From NCBI GenBank assembly GCA_016858145.1, contig JAEHOE010000013.1:744001-808000 (forward strand): a DNA stretch of 64,000 nt. The letters run 5' to 3'. This document shows, piece by piece, positions 23,901 through 32,900 of the stretch. Under the pieces are notes generated by a model that saw only the letters and a list, made by a program, of their open reading frames with translations, had not been told where the DNA came from and searched no databases. Position numbers and translations under genes: made by a program. Numbering within the stretch: the stretch's first letter is position 1; each line of letters starts with the position of its first letter. The DNA comes from Edaphochlamys debaryana. Its lineage: Eukaryota; Chlorophyta; Chlorophyceae; Chlamydomonadales.

Positions 23901-26900
23901 GAGGTCTTATTGAGATCCTCCTCGGCGAGCGGCAGTTGGTTGAACGCGGCGCGGCAGTCGCACTTAGTAATGAATTGCGCGCCCAGGATGCGATCGAACA
24001 GGTCTTCCCGCGCTGGCGGCCGGAAATAATCGCGCACGCTCGCTGCATATATACGGCGCGCGTCCGCACAATAGTGGTACTCGTTGGATTCGTACGAACC
24101 GTCAATTCCCTTCTTACGTGGCAGGGTTACATTCATCGCGTACTGCGTGGAGTTGGACGGCTCGATAATGTCGGCACCGTACAGCTCGCGGCACGCGGCA
24201 CTTGGCATCCTCGACCAACTGCTCGGCAGCCGAATGTCGTCGCGGAGCTTCGAATATCGGGTTGTTGTGCTTGAGTTCGAGTCTCACTGGCCCCAACTCG
24301 CCTCTATAGCACCCGATGTCCTTCAGACTCCGCGCGAACAAGTGATCGTTCTTGCCAAACAACGCTCTCAGACCATCACGCTGTGCCTCGGTCATGTCCG
24401 GACGTATGCATAAGGTATAGCCTGCCTCCTGCTTGACTAAAGTGGAGTCTTCGGGCGGTGCCCTAGCCCCGTCGGGAGTCGTCACATTCGCGGGAGAAGG
24501 TCCAAGAGCAGCTACGTCAGGCAGCTCTGTCGGCGGAGCCGCAGGCCTCTCTACACTAGATGCGTTTGCAGGTGCGGTGCCCGTGACAAAGGTGCTCGGT
24601 GGCTCTGCTAGAGGTGTCTCAGCCGAGGGCGAGCCCGCAGGCGGGGCCTGGGGCGGCGAGCGCCTCGCCGGCGGTGCTGGGTCGCGCAGCTGGATGCGCC
24701 GCATGGCTTGCTCCAGCGGGGTGGTGGCGGGCGACTGCTCTAGCTGCGCCCAGCTCGGAGCCAGCCACTGCCCCCCTTGAGGGTAAGCCGGATGCGGAAC
24801 GCAGTTGGGCGTCGCGTCCGACAGCCGCCAGCAGCCCAGGAAGACCAGCATCACGATGGCGAAGGTGAAGGTCTTGTAGCTGTTGAGGCGCCAGCGCGCC
24901 GGAGTCGCCGACTTGGTGTTGGCGTCGGGCGGTGCGTACCTGCGCTTGGACACCTTGGCGCCCGCCGCGGCCGCCCAGCGCTCCGCCCGTTGCTGCAGGA
25001 ACTGTCGCTTGACCAGGCTCAGGTACCGGCGACGCGCCTGCTCCATAGCAGCGAAGGCCTGCGCACGCAGCTCCTCCTGTCGGCACAGCTCGCGCCTCGC
25101 TTGGCGGGCCAGCTTGCGGTTGATGCTGCGCGTGACGTGGCGCAGGATCATGCAGCCCAGCCTCCACTGGACGTGCTCCATCCAGTCATCCAGCTGCTCG
25201 TCCAGCTCCGCGTCATCATCAGACTCCTCCTCACTGCTGGTCGAGTGCCAGTCCTCGTCCTCAGTGTCGGTGGTGTTGGCACCGAAGGTGTCGTACGGCT
25301 GCACGGGGCCGTAGACAGGGCTGGCCGCGATCAGGCGCGCGATGGCCCTGGGGCAGAGCGGGAGGGGAACCCAGATTCCGAAGGTGGCGGCACCGTAAGC
25401 AACAGTGCGAGCACCGAGATCGCAGAGCAGGTGCAGGGCGCGAGCGAAGGACACGCCATAGACGTCGTGGTCAATCAGGCCGCAGCTGGGGAGGGAGCTG
25501 GAGCCCTTGGCCTGCGACTCAGTACCGGCGGTGCCGGGAGCCGAGGACTCACCAGTCTCGAGGGGCTCCGCAGCGGGGCTGCGACCGGCGGCGCCGGGCC
25601 CGTTGATGCTGTGCTTGGCGGGGGTGTTGGCCTTGACCCAGAAGGGCAGCTGGCGCGGAGTCGCACTGCACTTGCTGTCGGGCAGCTCCTCCTTCCTCCG
25701 TTTGCCGGCGGGGCCGGGAGCGGGGTCACCGTTGGCGGAGGCGGGTTGCTCGTCCTGCGCGGTGGCGTCGGCGCAGACCTCGGGCTTGGTCGCGAGTGGC
25801 GGGGCCGGCTCGAGCAGGTTTGAAGACGAGGAGAGCTTGGACTCGGGCTCGGGCTTGGACTCGGGCTCGGACTCTACCCCCCCCCTGCTCGAAGCCGGGG
25901 CTGCCGCTAGGGCGCAGAAGCGGATGGCGTTGTCCGTGTACCGGTTGCAGAGCCAGAGCCGAGTGCGCCAGGAGGCGGTGTCATCGACGGGGTAGCTCAG
26001 CCAGTACTCGTCGCCTGAGGTGCGGACGCTGATGTTTGCCCGCAGCAGGGAGAGGAATGGGCGCCCAAACACGATGCCGTAGGGCAGGTCCTCCACGGGC
26101 AGGAGGGGTGCTACGGGCACTTGCACCATGATCGCTGCGGGTTCACCTGGGGCGCCGTCGCGTCCCAGGGTGCCGTTGATGAAGATGCGTACGTCGCGTG
26201 CCGTGCGCTTGGTGGAGTAGAACGACTTCTTGACACCGCGCGCTCCGAAGACCTTGATCACCTCGTCCTCGTGGTAGAGACCGGCGGTAGTGACCTCTGT
26301 GTCTTGCAGCATGGCGACGGGAACGCCGTTGAAGAGGTCTTGCCGCATGAGGCAGCATGCCCCGGTGAGGCCCATGTCGATGCTGTACGACGCCGACGTG
26401 ATGTCGAACCCCGCGCACGTGATCTCGATCTTGGGGAGGCCTTGTGACTCCCACCGGGATCGCTCATTGTCGCCAAACAGCAGACCGGTGCACAGGTCGT
26501 TACGGTCCATGGGCGTGACGTCGTCAGTGAGTGAGGACCCGTGGTAGCAGGCGGATGCCAGGACGCAGACGGGAGGCGGCGGCCTTGGCAGGGCGACCGC
26601 GGCTTCGCGTTCCGTATAGCGCTGATACGTGTCCGCGCAGCCTTCGCCGAAGATCACGTCTCCTACCATGATGGCCGAAGCCCGGCGCCACATGTAGGCC
26701 TGCTGGCTGGCCGGCAGGGCTTGGGGGTCCGAACCAGGTTGCTCGGCCGGTAGCGGAGGCACGAGGGCATCACGGACTGCTGGGGCAGGCAGCGGTGGCG
26801 GCAGGTAAGGGTACCGCGACGCCAGAGCCGCAGCCAGCACCGGGGCTGTGGGTACGGGCTTCGCCCCCGCGGGGCGCGGGCCTTGGTCCGCAGAAGCTGC

Positions 26901-29900
26901 CGCCTCCAGAGCTGCGGGCGGAGCCCGAGCCGCGGGAGTCGCGGTCGCTTGGCGCTTGGGCGAAGGCACTGCAGGCGGGGCCTGGGCGCCAGCCTCCAGC
27001 GCTTCTCGGTTGCGCACCTGGGCGCTGCCGCTGGGACCCACCGCCGCGGCGTCGCGCTGGGGCGTCGCCGAGGTCGAGGGCCCGGCGGCTGCGGCAGGGG
27101 GCACCTCAGAGGGCCGGCTGCGCTCCTTGCAAGGCGGTGGCGGGGCAGGCTGAGGCGCCGGGAGCGGTCGCTGCTCGCGCCAGCCGATGGTCTGCCCCTT
27201 GAAGGCGAGCCAGTCCCTGAGCTTACAGCACCAATCGATGTACGCACCGATGAAGTGGGTACTGGAGTGGATATGGCGCTCACTCTGGCGGTAGACGGAG
27301 ACGTTAGGGCGATCTGGGTTGGGGCCCATGCGCGCCAGCACCTGCTCCGTCCACCGGCACTCGCGGCGAAGCTGCTTGTCACCACGGTCGTACGCCCTGG
27401 CCAGGGGGAGCGCAGGCAGGTCCTCAGGCCACGGTTGCAGATCGACCTCGTTAATGGGCTGGAAGAAGCCCTTGATGTCCAGGCTGCCGAGCGAGTCCTG
27501 CAGCTCTGGGGTCCACCGTAGCAGCGTGGGTCCGCCCAGCAAAGCGTGCAGCATGCAGTAGTCCTGGCTGTGCCGCGACCAAGGTGGATACCGCAGCGGG
27601 TTGCCGAGCCGGGGGCCGGCACCTTGGTAGTTCTCGTGACCGGGGAAGACGGCCAGATCTCGGTAAGCCTGCAGCTTCGTCGCCTCGCGCAGACAGCTGC
27701 AGAGAGTGCAGGGGCGGCGTGAGCCTGAGAGCCGTCCAGGCGTCCCAGGGGATCGACTGCGGGACCTCTGCGGAGAGCCTGAAGGTCGGCGGCCGCCAGC
27801 TCCGCCACTGCCGCTGCGGCGGGGTTGACGGTCGCCTGAACGCTCGCGCTCGTGGTCACGGCCTCGGCTCTCAGCACCTCTGTCGCGGGAACGGGAGCGG
27901 CCGCGGCTGGACTGACGCCCTTCATCTCGGGATGAGGCGGGGCGCCGTGGGCGGTCGTGCGTAGCCAGGGCCTGGATCTCGGGGCCCCCCCTCGGCGGAG
28001 CCGAGGCGGCGGACGTAGGCACTTGGGTGTGGTGCGGCTCCACCTCCTCGAGTTGGGGCCCAGACAGCTCCCCACGCGCGTCAGCCTCCGCCAGCTCCTC
28101 GTCCTCGTACACGAGCATCTCCTCCTCGACCACCTCCTCCGCGGTGTCGAGGCTGGTGGCGAAGGCCACGCTGGCGCCGTCCGTGGGGCTCCAGTCCCAT
28201 ATGCGGATGCGGCGGTCGCTCAGCCCCAGCGAAGACGCCCGCGGGCGAGCGTAGTCGCTGGGATCGAACCGCATGGTGGGGATGCGCACAGAGACGGTCT
28301 TGGGCTGGGCCCTGGCCTCAGCCACCGGAGGCGGCGAGGGCTCGAAGGGCAGCAGGGCCGTGGCGTAGCAGGCACGGAGCGAGGCTGCCACCTTCTCCAG
28401 CTCCGGCGGGGCCGGAACCAGCGCCACGTGGCCGTTGATGGTCTCGTCGCCCTGGTGCAGCCCGGAGCGGAAGCGGAGGTGCGGACGCGGGTAGTAGCCG
28501 TAGAGCATGCCGCACTGGTGGAAGAGCGGCCCGCCCCACAGCATGGTGAAGAGACCAGCCGCCCAGTCGTCGGGGACGACCAGGAAGTCCCCGCAGACGC
28601 GCAGCTCGGACGCGGTGCCAGGCGTGATGACGTTCCACACGCGGGCGATGCCGAGGGGTCGGCTGCTCTGGCGCAGGGACTTGACGCCGGCGTTACAGGG
28701 CTCCAGCTTGACGCCGAGGCTCTCGTACAAGCTCTGAACCATGAGGCCCACCGTGTTGCACATCGTGTCGGGACCGATGCCGGGAGGGAAGATCAGGGTG
28801 CCGTCGGCCTTGAGCAGGCCAGCGCCGCGCTTGGGGTCGCTGTTATCGACGTAGTGGAGGGAGCCGGCGAGCTCGCTCTTCAAGTACCGCTTGATGTCCT
28901 CCACCTTGGAGCTGGCGGTGGCGGCCGTGGATGAGCAGGCGAGGGCGGAGGCCTCGGGCGCCACCTCGGGGGTCTTGAGCAGATCCAGCAGCTCGGCCAT
29001 CATCTTGCCCAGGATCTCGAGTGCCGCCGCCGTCTTGCCCGGCGCCATGGGGCCGAAGCGGACGTTAGAGCTGCCGTCCTTCATGTGCGAGAAGGAGACC
29101 TGCTCCACGGGCGGCAGGCGCATGGAGCTGGGCAGCGGCCCGGGGGGCAGCTGCCGGAAGCTGGCCGGCATGGGCTCCTTGGTGGTGTTGAAGGCCGCGG
29201 CCAAGGAGGCCTGCGGCGGCCACACGGTCTGGCCCTGGATTGGCGTTGGCGGCCCAGTCGGGGACACGGCGGGGCCGGTCTCCTTGCTGGCGAAGCTGCC
29301 GACGCTGTTGCACGTGCTCATACCCCCCCCCCAGCTGGGAGACCGAAGCCGACGTGGCCAGGGCTGCGCCGGGGGTGCCGTACTCCACGTACGTGACGAA
29401 CGTACTGTTGTACGGGTGCTGGGCCACCGAGAGAACGTCCGTGTGCAGAGCGGACGCCGAGCTCGGCGCGTACGAGGATGGCGGTGGGTGCTAGAAAGGC
29501 GGAGCTCCGTAGCCCATGGGCCAGGACGGTGGCGGCGGCACACTGGGCGGCGGGGCCGCCGGGGCCCGGAAGGAGGCCGAGGACGCGAAGGCACCTGCAG
29601 GCGGAGCCTGAGGGCCCTGGCCGTAGCCGTAGCTGTGGCCGTACGACGAGGGCGGCGGCGTGGAGTAGCCGTAGCCATAGCCGTAGGACGCGGGACCCTG
29701 GCCGTAGTGCAGCGCCGCAGGCGGAGCCTGGGACTGCAGGTACGGCGAGGCCTCAGCAGCGTAGGCCGCGTGCTGCGGGTTGCCCTTGCCTCGGTTGTTG
29801 TCCTTGGGCTTGGCGTAGTCCTGCCTGCGGGGGCGGTCGCCCTGCGGCTGCTGCTGGCGCGGCGCCGAGAGCAGCGCCGCGTACTCCGGCTTCTTGCGGA

Positions 29901-32900
29901 CTAGCTCCGCCCAGGCGTTGTCCATGTTGATGGACTTGGGGTGGCCGGGCAGCGCGGTCAGGTTGCCGGCCTTGGCGTTGGCCGTGCAGAAGTCCACCGA
30001 GTGGTGCTTGGCGTTGCAGAAGGAGCAGTCGCCCGTGGAGCCGGTGGCGGGGCCGGGCTCCGCCTTGGGCCAGCGGGGCTTGCTGCCGCCGCTCGACTGC
30101 TGCTGCTGCTGGCGCCCGCCCGCCTGGCCGCCATAGCCCTTGCCGTGGTCCTGGCGACCGGAGTGCGTGGCCAGAGCCGAGACGCTGTTGGCCATGCGCT
30201 CGATCTGCGACGAGAGGCGGGCGATGTCGGCCGAGCCCACGCCGGGGGCGCTGGTGCTCTCGGAGATGGGGCCAGTAGACGTGGCGAACGCCTTGACCTT
30301 CTTGGGGTCCTTGACCTTGCTGTCGGCGGCCTCCTGCTCGACCCGGAAGGCACTGTAGATCTCGTGGCAGCGGACAATGGCCTTGGCGAGGTCCCAGGCG
30401 GTGGGGTCGCTGTCCTCCTTGCCCAGGTAGCTGACCTTGATGGTGTCATTCATGAAGCTGGCCTTGACCCAGTGCGACTCCATGATGGCCCGGAGCCAGC
30501 GCTCGGTGCGGACGCGCCTCGAGATGCTGGCCTCGCTGATGGGCCTGACGATGGAGAGGAAGCGGGCGCCCGCCGTCATGGGGTCCTCGAGGGGCTCGAC
30601 GCCGAAGGTGTCGTAGCTCTTCTTGGACGTGGGGTCCTCGCGGCCGAACTTCTTGGCCAGGGCCTCCAGCAGGTACTCGCAGGCGTCGAGCTTGAGGTCA
30701 GGGAGCTTGGCCTGGCCCTTGTATCGGGGGGATTGGCGACGCCGGCGTGGAGCAGGGTCCACTTGTCCTTGTGCTCAGTCAGGGCCTCGGCGCCCTCGGT
30801 CGCACACCAGCCTTGCACGACCAGGTTGAGGTTGTTGCCCCCATCCTTGGTGAGCCCACCGGCCATGCCGGCGAGGATGAGCTCGGCTATCAGGGCCTTG
30901 TTGTCGCCTCGGTCGCTCATGGCCCATTGCTTGATGAACAGGCGAGCGGACTGCAGGAAGGCGGGAAGGGAAGTTGGCTTAGCATCGAAGCTGGGGCAGT
31001 TGCGGTCGCCCATGTCTTCGTCTTCACTCCACCTGGGCGGAGCCCGGGGAGCTAGCTGGGCAGCAGGTGCCGGCGCAGGCAGCGCCGGGGTGGGAGGAGG
31101 TTGCTCCCCGTCGCCCTCCTCAGCAGGTGCTAAGTCTAGAGCCCCCGCAGCCGCAGGCTGGGGAGGCTGTGCTTGATCGGCCGGGGCGGGGCCCGGGCCG
31201 AGATCTTGTTGCTCACCAGGCGCGTCGGGCGGTGCCGGCAGGCGATGCCCGAGCTCCTCGGCGAGTGCAGGTAGAGCCCCCGCAGCCGAGGGCTGCGGGG
31301 CTGGCGGAGAGGGAACGCGGGCGGGGCCCGGTCCCGAAGACGCTCCAGCAGCGCTGCCACCGGAGTTGGAGCCAGAAGGACCTGCAACGTCGTTGCGGGT
31401 TGGCTCAGTCGCGAGGTCGGCCGAAGGCGCGCGACGATGTTGAGGCTCGCCGGAGCCTCCGGAGTTCGACGGCCCAACACCGGCGGAGCCGGTGGGGTCT
31501 TGCTCAAATAGCGGGTTGCCGCGAAGAGCAGTTGTAGCCGTTCGCGGGTCAGCGAGGCCTCGTCCGCGAGTTGGGCTTGCAGGTGCCGAGCGTATGGGAG
31601 TACCTGCGTTTCGGGCGTTCAGCAGAGCAGCCAAACGATCAATAGGGAGATTAGTCTCCTGCTCTTCTTGTCTACGGAGCTCGCGCGCCGCAGCTCGACT
31701 CGCGGTCGTGGACACAGGCGTGAGCTGAGGAATCGGCAGAGGCGCGGCCGCGGGCCCACGCCTATCAGCACCAGACGTAGTCTGTTGCTTAGACTTCCTA
31801 GAAGACTCCTTGGAAGCCAGATCGCAGCGCGGGCGGAGCCCGGAGCGATCGAGTCTGGAAGTCCGTAGCGCGCGGCGCCAGCGGACGAAGGAGAAGTCGG
31901 AAGCAAATCGGCGAGCAAAGACGCAGGCGGTGCCTGGGCTCACTTCTAGGACCAGCGCTGAGGCTCAGCAGCTGGGTCGAGCGAAGGCTCCTCGGGAAGT
32001 CGTCGGATGGCACAGAGACTGCGCCGCAGGCGCTAGAGGCAGCAGAGCAGCAACACTCTAGTAGTTACAGTCACAGCAGAGTAGATCCGCAGCAAGTAGT
32101 AGTAGCAGCAGTGCTTCCGACTTGCCAGTCGGAAGCTGGGCGTTCGCCTAAGTCCCCCCGCTCGGAAGGGCTCATTGCCGTACCTCAGGTGCTCATGCCA
32201 CGTGTCCCACGAGGCAAACCCTGGTGTCACAACCCTAGTCACGACCCTAGACGTACCCTCCAGCACAAACCAGCAGACCGGCCACAAACCTCCAGCATCC
32301 TACCTCAACTCCCGACTGGCAACCATACTGTGACAGCGACGGTACTGTGCTCTGTCAAATTGTCAGCGTGCGTTCTGCCGCCGTATTCGCCTCATCCGCC
32401 TTTCCCTCTTGCCCGCTGTGAGCCCTCCCCCCACGGGTTCGATGTGGGTTTCCCTGGCGCAGCCCCTAGAGTGCCACCCTAGAGTCCCTAATGCGCAGCG
32501 CTGCCCGATCTCGCTCACCCAGGACGATCTTGACGTACAGGCAGCCGCCGGCGGTGGTGGTGGCGCCGTTGAGGGCGGACTTGGGGTAGCCGCTGCCCGC
32601 GGCGTCGCCTGGGGACCGGGGGCGGGCGGGGCAGCGTTGCACGGGCGCAAGACGGAGCAAGTGTGCATCAGGCCGGCGGCGCCCAAGGCGGCTGTCCAAG
32701 GCGGCGGAGCAAGTGTGCATCAGCCCGGCAGCGCCCAGATACAAGTGGAGCGGCTGTTGTGCAGCTGCCCTGCATGTGCCCCCGCGGCACCGTGCAGCCA
32801 CAAGTGTGCAAAGCTCGGGCTAGGGAGTCCTAGCCGCAGGCCCCGATGGCCAGAAGACCCGAGACCCTCCACACGCCCACCCGAGGCGGCAGTAGAGCCC

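Larger units (their letters stand above)
18231..32357 (-). mobile_element. 14.1-kb Ty3/gypsy-related retrotransposon with split terminal repeats
   Basis: The element is read on the minus strand. Order of parts: terminal repeat A1 (32357-31911), Gag with a CCHC knuckle, an unassigned region, a divergent retropepsin, a membrane-like segment, RT, RNase H, a DNMT-like domain, H2C2/DDE integrase, PHD finger, Tudor-like stretch, methyltransferase-like domain, B1 (18743-18711), A2 (18708-18262) and B2 (18263-18231). The flanks carry AATT. The two A copies differ at only two positions, both C/T. I found no convincing tRNA primer-binding site next to A1 and no polypurine tract touching A2. Coding frames are broken at about 30728 (C tract), 29491 (TAG), 29333-29342 (C10), 24188-24201 (7-bp duplication), 22868 (TAG) and 20161-20168 (4-bp duplication), so this copy is probably not autonomous. 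It sits in an intron of a host gene on the same strand. Confidence 0.85.

Noticed and set aside
29343..29678. Using the first codon of the long Pol-side frame at 29678 as the real start.
   Set aside because: The first ~110 codons are Arg/Pro-rich and out of register with the Gag frame, which is the coding one here.
31850..31900. TGGCGCC near the A1 boundary as a tRNA-Lys primer-binding site.
   Set aside because: Only about eight bases match, it is dozens of bases from A1, and the following bases do not fit.
18262..32357. Annotating the element as an ordinary pair of ~450-bp LTRs.
   Set aside because: The B block lies on both sides of A2 and not beside A1, and a primer-binding site and polypurine tract are not in the expected places. 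A plain LTR call would hide this.
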